The notes: a model not told the origin generated them from the letters alone. Positions 9,816 through 19,712 are shown, counted from the first letter of the stretch. The stretch is DNA of 64,000 bases from Alteromonas stellipolaris (GCF_001562115.1 NZ_CP013926.1:2604001-2668000); one strand, 5' to 3'. Numbers and translations are program-made.

Positions 9816-12383
9816 ATGTTAGGTAAAAAAAAAATGAAAAAATTGCTGCCCAAGCACACACTTGTCGCACTAGGTGTCTCACTAAGTATTGCGGCGAGTT
9901 GCACATCTTCACTTGCTTACAGCCAAGATAGCGCCTTAGAGCACATTACTGTTCAGGCACAAAAAACGGCACAAAATTTACAGGAAGTCCCTGTTGCGGT
10001 GACCGCCCTTTCCGGCGACGATTTAATTGAAACCGTAGTGAAAGACGTTTTTGATTTACAAAACTATGTACCGGCTTTTGGTGCTTTTCAAAATCAAAGC
10101 GTGACTAATTCAGGGTTTTCTATTCGCGGTATTGGCACATCATCACAAAACTTCGGTTTCGAATCTTCTGTGGGTTTATATGTGGATGGGGTTTATCGTT
10201 CACGGCAAAATGCCCTTATCAACGACTTAGTCGATATTGCCGCTATTGAAGTATTGCGCGGCCCCCAAGGCACTTTGTTTGGTAAAAATACTGCTGCGGG
10301 TGCAATGACACTTACCTCTGTGGCGCCAAGTCATACTGATACCGATGGGTTTGTAGAAGTACTGGCGGGCAATGATTCATTATTGAGAGTAAGCGCTGGC
10401 GCTTCGTTCTCGTTGATTGATGATGTATTAGCCATGCGAATTTCAGGCTTTAAAACCGATGGAGATGGCTACATTACCGATGCCACTTCTGGGCAAAGTT
10501 TAAATAATAAAAATCGCTCGGCGGTAAAGGCCCAGTGGCTTTATACACCAACAGAGAACGTAAGCGTTCGTATTATTGCCGATTACGGTGAGTTAAATGA
10601 ACGCTGTTGCGGTGCACTTACTTGGCAAAATAATTTTCAGGCAAATGAAATCTCTGGCAAGTTTGGCACTGATGCGGTGCTTTCTCAGCCCCCCTTTAAC
10701 GCCACGATTTACAGTACGAAAGATTTCTACGACTTCACCACGTCGTTGTCTCAACCACCTCTTTCAAAAATGGAAGATAAAGGTGTATCGGCTCAAATTG
10801 ATGTGGCCCTTAATGCACAATGGTCTTTAGTGGGTATTACGGCTTATCGTGCTTTTGACAGCATAGATATTGTAGATACTGATTTTTCAGATGCAGATCT
10901 GTTAACCGCCACTAACGATGCAAAACAACAATCTTTCTCTCAAGAATTAAGACTGCATTATAAAAGCGACAAAATTCGTGGTCTTGTGGGTGCATATTAT
11001 TTCAGCCAAAATTTAGATTTAACCTTTAACACCACGACACAGTCGGAATTCGATAGCTTCTTTAGCATTGCAGGTGCCCAATTACTTCCCTTGGCAAATG
11101 CGATTGATGGGCTCAGCGCAGCTACAGGCGGGCTAATCGCCCCTTCTGGTGTGGCAGCACCAAGCAATACTGTATTTATGCATACAGCAAATCAAGAACA
11201 AGATAGCATTGCTCTTTTTGCCCAAGCTGACTGGTTACTTTCTGATTCACTTACCTTAACAACTGGCCTGCGTTTTACCGATGAAAAGAAGTCGATAGAT
11301 GGGAGGTATACCGAGCAAGGCCCTGGCATTGATGGCTTAAACGGCGACCCCGAAAGTAGACCGAATATAGGTGCTGCGGTGACAGCGTTGAATGATATTG
11401 GCGCAGCGCTTATTACGGGTACTGCAATTAGTCCAACGTCACTAAATGACCTAGCCCCTTTTCAGCAACCAGGATGGGGGTATTTCTTCTTGGGATCATC
11501 CGCGGTGCTCCCTCGCCCTGACTTAAACGAAGAAATAGATGATAGCCAGTTAACGGGCACAGTAAAGCTTGCTTATCAGCCAAATAAAAACCAGCTAATT
11601 TATGCCAGCTTGGCCACAGGTTATAAGGCAGGCGGTACTAATACCGATCGTATTTTACCGTCTTTGGATGCCACTTTTGAAGCCGAAAAGGCCCGCAGTG
11701 CAGAAATAGGCTTAAAACAGGATTGGCCTGAATATGGTGTGCGGGTAAATGTAGCGGCACATTATTCAACTATTAAAGATTTTCAAGCTACCACTTTTAC
11801 TGGCACGGGGTTTAACCTACAAAACGCAGGCGACATTCATGTTAAAGGACTGGAGCTTGAAACTACTTGGTTGATAAGCGCAAATACAGAACTTCAGCTT
11901 AATGCTTCACGTACGTTAGCCAATTTTGATACTTTCAAACAGGGTACATGTTGGGTGGCCTATTCATGGCATACAGGTATTGACGATCCGGGCAGAGCGT
12001 CACCTACCGACCCATATTGCGCACGAGACGGTGACAGAGTGGGTTTCGAACCTCAAAACAGCTTTTCAGTTCTGCTAAACCATCATTTTTCAGTGGCGAG
12101 TTACGACACCACGATAAGCGCAGACTATCAATATACGGGCGATGTATATTTGGATGATTCGAACGACCCGTATAAACAGTCTGGTTCATACGAGATTATT
12201 AACGCTCGACTCGCACTTCATCTTGATGAGTGGGACAGCGAAGTCATTGTATGGGCTCGAAATCTTTTAGATGAAGAATATATCGCCCGAAGCGGTTTTG
12301 ATGTGCCAGTGCAAGAAGGAAAAATTATGGCTTACGCTGGCGCACCTCGCACCTTTGGAGTGTCGGTAAGGAAGCGCTTCTAA
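9816..12383 (+). CDS. TonB-dependent receptor
   Basis: This 855-residue outer-membrane receptor has a signal peptide (about 1-35), a plug domain (VPVAVTALSGDDL, then VLRGPQGTLFGKNTAAGAM) and a long beta-barrel ending in FGVSVRKRF, with the terminal Phe expected for Bam-dependent insertion. It belongs to the large group with no assigned ligand that is common in marine heterotrophs. An A10 run at 9824-9833 lies between two possible starts (9816 and 9834); slippage there would change which start stays in frame. A divergent catabolic operon lies upstream, hinting at uptake of a lipid-like or xenobiotic compound, but this is inference. Confidence 0.9.
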   Translation: MLGKKKMKKLLPKHTLVALGVSLSIAASCTSSLAYSQDSALEHITVQAQKTAQNLQEVPVAVTALSGDDLIETVVKDVFDLQNYVPAFGAFQNQSVTNSGFSIRGIGTSSQNFGFESSVGLYVDGVYRSRQNALINDLVDIAAIEVLRGPQGTLFGKNTAAGAMTLTSVAPSHTDTDGFVEVLAGNDSLLRVSAGASFSLIDDVLAMRISGFKTDGDGYITDATSGQSLNNKNRSAVKAQWLYTPTENVSVRIIADYGELNERCCGALTWQNNFQANEISGKFGTDAVLSQPPFNATIYSTKDFYDFTTSLSQPPLSKMEDKGVSAQIDVALNAQWSLVGITAYRAFDSIDIVDTDFSDADLLTATNDAKQQSFSQELRLHYKSDKIRGLVGAYYFSQNLDLTFNTTTQSEFDSFFSIAGAQLLPLANAIDGLSAATGGLIAPSGVAAPSNTVFMHTANQEQDSIALFAQADWLLSDSLTLTTGLRFTDEKKSIDGRYTEQGPGIDGLNGDPESRPNIGAAVTALNDIGAALITGTAISPTSLNDLAPFQQPGWGYFFLGSSAVLPRPDLNEEIDDSQLTGTVKLAYQPNKNQLIYASLATGYKAGGTNTDRILPSLDATFEAEKARSAEIGLKQDWPEYGVRVNVAAHYSTIKDFQATTFTGTGFNLQNAGDIHVKGLELETTWLISANTELQLNASRTLANFDTFKQGTCWVAYSWHTGIDDPGRASPTDPYCARDGDRVGFEPQNSFSVLLNHHFSVASYDTTISADYQYTGDVYLDDSNDPYKQSGSYEIINARLALHLDEWDSEVIVWARNLLDEEYIARSGFDVPVQEGKIMAYAGAPRTFGVSVRKRF

Positions 12384-12420
12384 CGTTAGCCTTTACTAAG
12401 TTAAAGCGTTTCGAACATTA

Positions 12421-12453
12421 AAAAAGCCCCATGTACTCTTTCACTTTGGGGCT
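12421..12453 (-). terminator. Terminator for the xdhC-like gene region
   Basis: On the minus strand AGCCCC (12453-12448) pairs with GGGGCT (12430-12425), followed by TTTTT. It separates the receptor gene from the convergent XdhC-family gene. Confidence 0.55.
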
Positions 12454-12510
12454 GCCGATTTATTGAACTGTCGACTTGTAGAGCTGTGTATATTGACCGC
12501 GAGTTGCACA

Positions 12511-13554
12511 CTACTGCTGTAATAATGGTAGCTTTTGAGCTAGCACCGCATGGCACTGAGCGATAATCGATAACGCGATACTTTCAGGTAAATCGCCGCC
12601 AATATCAAACCCAGCTGGGCTAGCAAAGAAGCCCTGAAAATCACTTTCTGTCACCCCAGCTAGCGCAAACATTTCTTCTTTACGATGAATGGGCCCCAAC
12701 ATGGCCACGTACTTCAGCGGGTGCCGACTTAACGTTGCTAAGGCTTTGCTGTCTATTTGACGGTGATGGGACATCAGCACCGCTGCATCAACATTATGCT
12801 CTGCGATATGTAAATTGAGTGCGTCGGCTTCCGTAGACTCGACTATAAAGTTTGCATCGGTAAAGTGCTCTACCCTTGCCTGTGCTGGCCTAGGATCCCA
12901 CACACTCACCGACCATCCTTGCTGTACCGCCATCTTCACCACAAAGGTTGCATCGTATCCACCGCCAATAATAAGTATGTGTGGAGGCGATTGACAATGC
13001 ACTGTTAAAAAGCGCTTTCCGTTTTGGGTATCCAGTGACGCAGCCACTTTTTTAGCTGCAGCCTTTACCAGAGGAGTAGTGTCAGCCAGTTCACTTGAAC
13101 CCGTAGGTTGGGCGCCGCAAATGCTAACAGAAGACGAAAGCTCGCCATTAATTTCTTGCTTCCATAAACAAGCATTCCCGCTTACCAAATGAGAATAAAC
13201 CGTATGTAACTGCAAATAATGATTATCGCTTTTTACGGGCAGCAGCGCTAAATGCACGACCCCGCCACAGCCTACACCTAACTTAAAGGCAATGTCTTCT
13301 TCGTCATTGTCATCATAAACCGCAGTGCGATACTTACCATCTTGCATTACCCGCTGGGCTTGCTTGTTAATATCTGATTCAAGGCACCCCCCACTTAACA
13401 CACCAAGCTGGTGCCCTGCGTCGCTGAACAACATCACAGCCCCGGCTTTTCTGTAACAAGAGCCTTGCGTTTTATAAATAAGCCCCAGCACCCACTGGTG
13501 GGAATCCTTTAGCGGATACCACTGGGCTAAAAGGTGTATTAGCTGATTACTCAT
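12511..13554 (-). CDS. XdhC/CoxI family protein
   Basis: This 347-residue protein has the XdhC-type N-terminal motif TQGSCYRKAGAVMLFSDAG, GVLSGGCLESDI and a conserved Cys in GVGCGGVV. A C-terminal Rossmann domain carries ILIIGGGYDA and ends with SPAGFDIGGDLPESIALSI. XdhC proteins bind molybdenum cofactor and help its sulfuration and insertion into xanthine dehydrogenase-type enzymes. No such enzyme is visible in the window, although the molybdenum operon lies 4 kb away. It overlaps the preceding DsbA-family gene by 4 bases, so they are translationally coupled. Confidence 0.85.
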   Translation of the reverse strand: MSNQLIHLLAQWYPLKDSHQWVLGLIYKTQGSCYRKAGAVMLFSDAGHQLGVLSGGCLESDINKQAQRVMQDGKYRTAVYDDNDEEDIAFKLGVGCGGVVHLALLPVKSDNHYLQLHTVYSHLVSGNACLWKQEINGELSSSVSICGAQPTGSSELADTTPLVKAAAKKVAASLDTQNGKRFLTVHCQSPPHILIIGGGYDATFVVKMAVQQGWSVSVWDPRPAQARVEHFTDANFIVESTEADALNLHIAEHNVDAAVLMSHHRQIDSKALATLSRHPLKYVAMLGPIHRKEEMFALAGVTESDFQGFFASPAGFDIGGDLPESIALSIIAQCHAVLAQKLPLLQQ

Positions 13555-14189
13555 TGCTCGGTTGATGCTTGCATAATAAACTGCGCTAAAGTATCTGGGT
13601 CCTGTGCGCCTGCAACACCGCTATTGCCAATCACAAAAGTAGGCACACTTTGAATACCGCGCTGCAACCATAAGTTCTCATGCTCTCGAACCACATCTGC
13701 GTAGGTTTGATTGGCCAGAATTTCACGTACCTCTTGCTCGTTTAACCCTACAGACACTGCTTCGTTTGCCAACACGTCAACATCGTTCACGTTCTTTCTT
13801 TCACTGAAATAAGCGGCAAACAAGCGTAATTTTAGTGCTTCTTGCTTACCTTTTTCCCCTGCGAAGTGCAGTACTTGGTGTGCATTGAAAGTGTTGGCCA
13901 TGCGCATGCCGTCGAAGTAGTCAAACTCAAAGCCAACTGATGCACCTGCATCAATAAGTTGTTGTCGGTTTTGATCACTCTGTGCCGGAGTAAGCCCGTA
14001 TTTTTCCATTATGTGTTCACGAACGTCTTGGCCTTCTAGCGGCATATTCGGATTAAGTTCAAATGGATGGAATTGAATAGTTACTTCTATATCGTCTAGT
14101 TGCGCGATGGCTTTTTGTAGACGTTCGTAACCTATAATGCACCAAGGACAAACCACATCTGACACCATATCTATTGTTACTTTTTTCAT
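13551..14189 (-). CDS. DsbA family oxidoreductase (FrnE-like)
   Basis: This 212-residue thioredoxin-fold protein carries the active-site CPWC in SDVVCPWCIIGYERL at the N-terminus and the cis-Pro loop SVPTFVIG near the C-terminus. There is no signal peptide, so it is cytoplasmic, as in the FrnE/2-hydroxychromene-2-carboxylate isomerase-like group. It would reduce or isomerise disulfides. Its coupling to the XdhC gene suggests a shared function in redox or cofactor assembly, which is not proven. Confidence 0.85.
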   Translation of the reverse strand: MKKVTIDMVSDVVCPWCIIGYERLQKAIAQLDDIEVTIQFHPFELNPNMPLEGQDVREHIMEKYGLTPAQSDQNRQQLIDAGASVGFEFDYFDGMRMANTFNAHQVLHFAGEKGKQEALKLRLFAAYFSERKNVNDVDVLANEAVSVGLNEQEVREILANQTYADVVREHENLWLQRGIQSVPTFVIGNSGVAGAQDPDTLAQFIMQASTEQ

Positions 14190-14277
14190 TGCACCTCCAG
14201 CGCGAAGCCGTTAAATATTGTTGGTTTTTCAACACCTACTAAATGAATAATGCATTGTAGGGGTGAACCTTCCAGCT

Positions 14278-15204
14278 TCAACCAACATGGCTATTTTTAC
14301 CGACCAATTCATCAAGTTCTTCGTTAATTAACTTCACAACAGCGTTAGACCACAATTGATAGCCTGTAACTTGTGGATGAAAACCGTCTTCGGCCATGTA
14401 ATTGTGTGTGTTGTTTGATTGGCTGTTATCTATTGGATTTAGCGTTAGGGTAAGTACGTTAACCCCATGATAATTGTTCACCAGCTTTAGCAAGGCGGCA
14501 TTAAGGTACTTCGCTTTTTGCCCTAATACCCACCGTAATGGTTGAGGTAGTGCGGGAAATTCGTGCATAGGAGGCAGCGCAGTAAATACAATAAACCTGC
14601 ACTGGAATCGTGCTTTTAGTATTTCAATTATTTGCTTTAGGTTGCAACGCCACTTCCGCAAAGAAGTAAAACCCGTAATATCATTTACCCCTATTGAAAT
14701 CACCGCCACGTCAAACGCTCTGCATTCAAGAGGCGTGTCGAAGTCATGAGTAGAAGTGAATATTTGACTAGAAGTAAGTAGTGAAGGCGGTGTTGATTTA
14801 GAATCAACAGTAGGTTCAGAGTTTGGTTTAGCCCGCTGCAACATAGATAACAAATCAGTACTGTTAACTCCTGCCTTGGCCTTTAACTCCCAATTAATGC
14901 AGTAGTTTGTTGATAAGCTTTCCACTAGCCAGCCAGACAGTGCTTGTTTTTGGGTAGATACTCCCACACCAGCGGCGGCGGAATCTCCTACAATTAGTAA
15001 CGCCAAGGAAGGTTTTGATTGCGCATGGCCTTTAAGATCTGCTTTGCTGTTGACCTTGTTAACGCACTGACAACAGCCCACTCTACTACCCGTAGGTTCC
15101 GGTAATTTGAGCGTTTTTTTCCTTACCCGCAAGCCTTGCAATAGCAAAATTGGAAAACTGACTATAATGAGTATGTTTAAGAGCAAAACCTTGAACGAGA
15201 TCAA
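14278..15204 (-). CDS. SGNH/GDSL-type hydrolase
   Basis: This 308-residue esterase-like protein shows all four SGNH blocks: LLIVGDSAAAGVGV (Ser), a Gly in GVNSTD, ISIGVNDITGF (Asn) and DGFHPQVTGY (Asp and His). A hydrophobic N-terminal segment (FKVLLLNILIIVSFPILLL) is a signal anchor. A Ser/Thr-rich insertion between blocks II and III is unusual in length and may be a loop. It is divergent from hemN and its 5' end meets the hemN upstream region. Confidence 0.8.
   Translation of the reverse strand: MISFKVLLLNILIIVSFPILLLQGLRVRKKTLKLPEPTGSRVGCCQCVNKVNSKADLKGHAQSKPSLALLIVGDSAAAGVGVSTQKQALSGWLVESLSTNYCINWELKAKAGVNSTDLLSMLQRAKPNSEPTVDSKSTPPSLLTSSQIFTSTHDFDTPLECRAFDVAVISIGVNDITGFTSLRKWRCNLKQIIEILKARFQCRFIVFTALPPMHEFPALPQPLRWVLGQKAKYLNAALLKLVNNYHGVNVLTLTLNPIDNSQSNNTHNYMAEDGFHPQVTGYQLWSNAVVKLINEELDELVGKNSHVG
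15191..15204. promoter_or_regulatory. FNR/ANR-like binding site upstream of hemN
   Basis: TTGAACGAGATCAA matches the FNR consensus TTGAT-N4-ATCAA with one mismatch. It is about 115 bases before the hemN start. Control of hemN by FNR-type regulators is well known in enterics and pseudomonads. It lies inside the first codons of the divergent GDSL gene, which somewhat weakens the case. Confidence 0.45.
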
Positions 15205-15320
15205 TAAACACCTTACTAGTTTGCATTACTATCAATGATGAAATGGGTTTAACACGAAAGAAAGACACCGTGTATGTGAGTCTTTCGCTACTTTACTAGC
15301 AAACTAAGCAGAAGATAACT

Positions 15321-16688
15321 ATGAATTCGCCAATTGAACAAGCCACAAGTACAATAACAAAGTATGCACAACAGGCGCCACGTTACACTTCTTACCCTAC
15401 TGCACTTAAATTTGAGGCGGTGAATGATGGCTTATTAGAGAGCGCGTCTGAAAACTGCGGTGCCGATACAATAAGCTTGTATATCCACATCCCTTTCTGC
15501 GAAGAGCTTTGCTATTACTGTGGCTGCAATAAAATAGTGACTCGCCACAACGAAAAAGCCGACCATTACCTTAGCTATATTGAAAAAGAGATGGTAGCGA
15601 AAAAGTCGCTATATAAAGATAAGAAAGTAGTAGCGCTTCATTTAGGTGGAGGTTCTCCTAGCTTCCTCTCAGCAACACAACATACCTATTTAATGTATTT
15701 GATTAAGAAACACTTTCTTATTTCCAGCGATGCAGAGTTTTCGATTGAGTTAGATCCCAGAAATGTGACTTGTGAATACTTAGAAGATTTAAATGAATTA
15801 GGTTACACCCGCGTTAGCTTCGGTGTGCAAGATATTAATGTGGATGTTCAGCAGTCTATCAATCGTGTTCAAAGTACGGCGCATATTGCCAAATTAGTAT
15901 TCGATGCAAAAAACATAGGCTATACCTCGGTTAATTTAGACTTGATTTATGGTTTACCAAAACAAACTATGGAGAAGTTTCGCACCACGATAGTGGCGGT
16001 AAAAGCCATGTCACCCGACCGAATTTCTCTTTTTAGTTATGCACATTTACCCGATAGATTCGCAGCCCAGCGTAAAATACCGCTAGATACCCTACCCACC
16101 CCTGATGAAAAAGCGGCACTGCACCAAATGGCAGTAGAAAGCTTTACTAAAACAGGTTTTGAGATGATTGGTTTAGATCACTTCGCTAAACCCAGTGATA
16201 CTCTAGCCATGGCTAAGCACAACCACGTATTGCACCGAAACTTTCAAGGTTACACTACCCATAAAAACAGTGACTTACTTGGTTTAGGTGTATCGGCTAT
16301 TAGTACAATAGGTAATGCATATGGTCAGAACCCTAAGCAACTCAAAGACTATTACAACCGGTTGGATAACGACTTACCACTAACCGCCAATGGTATTGCG
16401 TTAAGCTTAGACGATCGCATTCGCCGAGATGTGATCATGTCTTTAATGTGTAATTTGTATTTAGACAAGAAAGACATTGAAGATAAATACAATATTAACT
16501 TCAATGGCTATTTCTGTATTGAATTAACAAGCCTTAAATCCTTAATGGCCGACGGTATTATTGAGCTTAGCGACCGATATATTAGTGTTCCAGATACGTC
16601 TCGCATTTACATAAGAGCAATATGTGCAAGGTTTGATGCTTACCTAAATAAAGATCACCATATCTCGCGCTATTCTGCTGCAATTTAG
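15321..16688 (+). CDS. hemN: Oxygen-independent coproporphyrinogen III oxidase
   Basis: This 455-residue radical-SAM enzyme converts coproporphyrinogen III to protoporphyrinogen IX without oxygen in haem synthesis. The iron-sulfur ligands are Cys60, Cys64 and Cys67 in HIPFCEELCYYCGCNK; the GCNK tail separates true HemN from HemW-like proteins. Further family blocks are LHLGGGSPSFLS, the ELDPR segment and LDLIYGLPKQT, and the C-terminal HemN domain is present. Length is normal. It is preceded by an FNR-like site, consistent with use at low oxygen. Confidence 0.95.
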   Translation: MNSPIEQATSTITKYAQQAPRYTSYPTALKFEAVNDGLLESASENCGADTISLYIHIPFCEELCYYCGCNKIVTRHNEKADHYLSYIEKEMVAKKSLYKDKKVVALHLGGGSPSFLSATQHTYLMYLIKKHFLISSDAEFSIELDPRNVTCEYLEDLNELGYTRVSFGVQDINVDVQQSINRVQSTAHIAKLVFDAKNIGYTSVNLDLIYGLPKQTMEKFRTTIVAVKAMSPDRISLFSYAHLPDRFAAQRKIPLDTLPTPDEKAALHQMAVESFTKTGFEMIGLDHFAKPSDTLAMAKHNHVLHRNFQGYTTHKNSDLLGLGVSAISTIGNAYGQNPKQLKDYYNRLDNDLPLTANGIALSLDDRIRRDVIMSLMCNLYLDKKDIEDKYNINFNGYFCIELTSLKSLMADGIIELSDRYISVPDTSRIYIRAICARFDAYLNKDHHISRYSAAI

Positions 16689-16836
16689 GAAGTGGGAATT
16701 TAGATCGCAAGGATTTAAATCGCGAGAATGTTGGTCGCGGGAATGTAGGCAGTGAGAATAAAGAGAACCGGAATTTAGCCTGCAGCATTTAGCTTGTAGA
16801 AATACCAAACGCTGGGCTTTAAAACACGCTGCACAT

Positions 16837-18033
16837 CTACTGAAGCTTGAACCTGGCAACCACGGATAAACCAGGTTCAAGTTTCAACCTTTCAATCGAC
16901 AAAGTACTTACTCTGGCATATAGCGTTTGTGCATCGTGGGATAGCATCACGATTGCGGTTTGAAGTTGCTGGCTGTTAGCTTGTGGATTGTTATATTGCA
17001 GTGTTTCAGGATAATAAATTTTCACCACCTCGCACGGTAGCGCATTCAAAATACTGCTAGAGGGCACATTCACTTGTGTATTGGTATCGATACTCACTTC
17101 ACTGGCAAAAACGGCTATTTTTCCTCGCGCTTGACGCGGGTTCGAGTCTAGCCCTTGTTCAGTGTTGTTATTGGTATTCCGTTCGTTATCACTTTGTACG
17201 GTCGCTTTAGCGTACAATATATTGCCGCTTACGTTTAAACGAGTAAACGGATGAGGAAAATCATCCGAGTGTGGAATTATCTCACCTTCTAAAATGGCAC
17301 AGGGGTTTTCTACGCTTCCTTGGCTGGCGATTTTCGCCATAACGTAAGCTACTGAGCCCGCCGCGTCTACCGCCCCATCTTCAACCAATATTAGCCCATC
17401 ACAAAATAGGGCTAAGTCTTGAACATCGTGAGACACCATGATTAATTTTATATTTAAGCGCCCACAGGTTTTTACTAAAAATCGTAAGATTTTACTGCGT
17501 AACGTTGCATCTAATGCGCTTAACGACTCATCAAGCATTAGCACATCTGGCCCATTAACCAGTGCTCGCGCTAACGCCACCCGCTGCGCTTCGCCACCTG
17601 AAAGGCTATCTATTGATTTATGCAACAGGTGTTCGCACTCACACCCAGCGAGGGCATGCTCTACCGCTAACGCTTTGCTCCCTGCATGACGCTGTGCCAG
17701 TGCTAAATTGCCTTTTACGTTTACATGAGGAAATAGCATTGGTTGTTGGAATACTAAGCCCACTCGCACGGGGGCAAGCGCGTTTTTTGCGTTATATGCT
17801 TTTATCGCGTTTACCGTCTTTGTAGCTGAACCCGCTTTAGCGGTAGCTATTGATTTAGCGCCTTCGCCAAACCAATTAACACTTACCGTCGCTTCTGGCT
17901 CGAACCCAGCTAGCGCACGAAGCAAACTGCTTTTGCCGGCACCTGATGGCCCGGTAATACCCACAACCTGCATGGAGTCTGGCAACACGGCGTTCGCACT
18001 AATGCGGTTTACTAACGAGATATTGAACTCCAA
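16837..18033 (-). CDS. modC: Molybdate ABC transporter ATP-binding protein
   Basis: This 398-residue ATPase powers molybdate import. It shows Walker A GPSGAGKSS, the Q-loop VFQQPMLFPHVNVKGNL, the signature LSGGEAQRVALARAL, Walker B VLMLDESLSALD and the H-loop MVSHD. The C-terminal region (about 260-398) has the TOBE/molybdopterin-binding-like layout of ModC. Between Walker A and the Q-loop there is an Ala/Lys-rich insertion longer than in typical ModC. Its start overlaps the end of modB by 22 bases. It closes the molybdenum operon. Confidence 0.9.
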   Translation of the reverse strand: MEFNISLVNRISANAVLPDSMQVVGITGPSGAGKSSLLRALAGFEPEATVSVNWFGEGAKSIATAKAGSATKTVNAIKAYNAKNALAPVRVGLVFQQPMLFPHVNVKGNLALAQRHAGSKALAVEHALAGCECEHLLHKSIDSLSGGEAQRVALARALVNGPDVLMLDESLSALDATLRSKILRFLVKTCGRLNIKLIMVSHDVQDLALFCDGLILVEDGAVDAAGSVAYVMAKIASQGSVENPCAILEGEIIPHSDDFPHPFTRLNVSGNILYAKATVQSDNERNTNNNTEQGLDSNPRQARGKIAVFASEVSIDTNTQVNVPSSSILNALPCEVVKIYYPETLQYNNPQANSQQLQTAIVMLSHDAQTLYARVSTLSIERLKLEPGLSVVARFKLQ

Positions 18034-18704
18034 CCTTGCCCTCCCTTTCCATTAAAGCGATACAGCAGCGTAAGCAGCAAAAATGAAAACAACAGTAGCC
18101 CAAACGAAAGTGCATGTGCTTGACCATACTCTAAGGCTTCAACATGCTCATACAACGCTATTGAAAGCACTTGGGTTTCACCTGGAATATTGCCTCCAAT
18201 CATTAGCACTACACCAAATTCACCTATGGTATGGGCAAAACTAAGGCCGAAAGCTACTATAAACGGCGCTTTGCACAAGGGAAGTATGATGCGAAAAAAC
18301 GTCTCAATTTTGCCAAAACCTAATGAATGCGCCACTTCAACATACCGTTTATCGAGTTGAGTAAAGCCGCTATACAGCGGCTGTAGTGCAAAGGGTAACG
18401 AGTAAATAAAGGAGCCTATCACTAAGCCTTCAAAACTAAACGCAAGTTGATGGCCGGTGAGCCATTGCCACCCTTCCCCTACTGGGCTTTGCGGCGAAAA
18501 GGCCACCAACAGGTAAAACCCAAGCACTGTGGGCGGAAGTACCAAGGGTAATGCAAGCACCGACATAAACACGGGTTTTAATTTATGCTGCCAAGTTGCT
18601 AACTTCCATGCCAAAGGAGTAACCAATAACATTAAAAGCAGACTGGTTAAAAAAGCCAATTTTAGGGTTAAGCCTACTGCGGCAAAAGCGCTACTCTCTA
18701 GCAT
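18012..18704 (-). CDS. modB: Molybdate ABC transporter permease
   Basis: This 230-residue inner-membrane permease has about five to six transmembrane helices. The EAA-type cytoplasmic loop YVEVAHSLGFGKIETFFRIILPL contacts ModC. LALPLVLPPTVLGFYLL near the N-terminus and HTIGEFGVVLMIGGNIPGET are typical of ModB. It starts one base after modA ends and overlaps modC, so the three are translated as a unit. Confidence 0.93.
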   Translation of the reverse strand: MLESSAFAAVGLTLKLAFLTSLLLMLLVTPLAWKLATWQHKLKPVFMSVLALPLVLPPTVLGFYLLVAFSPQSPVGEGWQWLTGHQLAFSFEGLVIGSFIYSLPFALQPLYSGFTQLDKRYVEVAHSLGFGKIETFFRIILPLCKAPFIVAFGLSFAHTIGEFGVVLMIGGNIPGETQVLSIALYEHVEALEYGQAHALSFGLLLFSFLLLTLLYRFNGKGGQGWSSISR

Positions 18705-19712
18705 TTACGGTAAGCCCCTAGTGCCACTGTTGTTTACTTCCTTGTTCTCCCTAATACGCGAATCTACGCTAATCGGTAGTGGATCATTAGCGGGTTGATA
18801 ACCCCAATTGGGTAAGTTTTCCTGTACTTCTAGTGACAATAAATAACGAGCAAATGCTGACGCTGCGGCTTTTCTATCGGCGGCAGCGGTAACCGCAAGG
18901 CTTTGTAATATGGGCTGATGCAGGGTATCGGGAATGAGTAATGCCGCGGCAGCACGAGCACTAGTATTACGCCCGCCAGCCTCATTAATTTGCTTATCCG
19001 TCAATGTAAGTGAGTATGCCACCAAGGCATAGTCGGCGTTACCTGTAGTAAAAAACTGATAGGTTTGAAGTACGTTTTTCCCCATTACAATATGCGGGGA
19101 AACAATGTTCCATTGATTGGTATTAACAAGATACTGTTTTGCTGCGTGGCCATAAGGAGCAAGTTTAGGGTTTGCCATGGCCAGCTTTTTCCCAGCCAAG
19201 GAAGCAGCGGTAAAATTAGGCGTTGAAGTAGTGGTATTCGATGACAGAAAGGCCAGTCTACCTTTAGCATAAACATGCACATCTTCAGCGTTAACACGCC
19301 CAGCCTCTACCAACGCATTTGGCCTAGCAGTATCGGCAGAGAGGAATACATCGAACTGTGCACCATGAGTAAGCTGCGCAAATAGGGTGCCACTGGAAGA
19401 AACGGTAACACTAACTTCCTGCCCGCTTTTCTTAAAATAATCATTGGCGATATTACGTAAGGGCTTGGCAAAATTTGCGGCTACTGCTACCTGTAATGGC
19501 GAAGACAAGATGGGCACTGCTTTGCCATAATTAGCGGAATTATTATCCGAATCAAGATACGTGTTTGATACTGCCGCATTGCACGCAAAGCTCAGAGTAA
19601 AAAAGACAACAGACAGAAACGTACCCGCGCTGACTTTAGGTTTACCTACTCGCGTGCTTAAACACGCGGGTATTATTCTTGAACAAGTAAGTATCTTTGC
19701 GCCAACCGCCAT
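18705..19712 (-). CDS. modA: Molybdate-binding periplasmic protein
   Basis: The solute-binding domain begins at LQVAVAANFAKPLRNIA and includes SSGTLFAQLTHGAQFDVFLSAD, both typical of ModA, and it ends with PNWGYQPAND. At 335 residues it is long for the family because about 75 residues precede the domain. The hydrophobic stretch TFLSVVFFTLSFACNAA looks like the real signal peptide. ATG 19712 lies two bases after the moaE stop; ATG 19733 would overlap moaE. A CGCGTG-CACGCG hairpin (19651-19668) falls within the extended leader. Confidence 0.87.
   Translation of the reverse strand: MAVGAKILTCSRIIPACLSTRVGKPKVSAGTFLSVVFFTLSFACNAAVSNTYLDSDNNSANYGKAVPILSSPLQVAVAANFAKPLRNIANDYFKKSGQEVSVTVSSSGTLFAQLTHGAQFDVFLSADTARPNALVEAGRVNAEDVHVYAKGRLAFLSSNTTTSTPNFTAASLAGKKLAMANPKLAPYGHAAKQYLVNTNQWNIVSPHIVMGKNVLQTYQFFTTGNADYALVAYSLTLTDKQINEAGGRNTSARAAAALLIPDTLHQPILQSLAVTAAADRKAAASAFARYLLSLEVQENLPNWGYQPANDPLPISVDSRIRENKEVNNSGTRGLP

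Noticed and set aside
15221..15235. TTGCATTACTATCAA as a second FNR site
   Set aside because: Spacing and half-sites do not match the FNR consensus.
16688..16836. Loosely repeated GGGAATTTAG/GGGAATGTAG tract after hemN as a tandem repeat or gene
   Set aside because: Copies differ in length and sequence; the antisense frames are Cys/Ser/Leu-rich and look like shadows.
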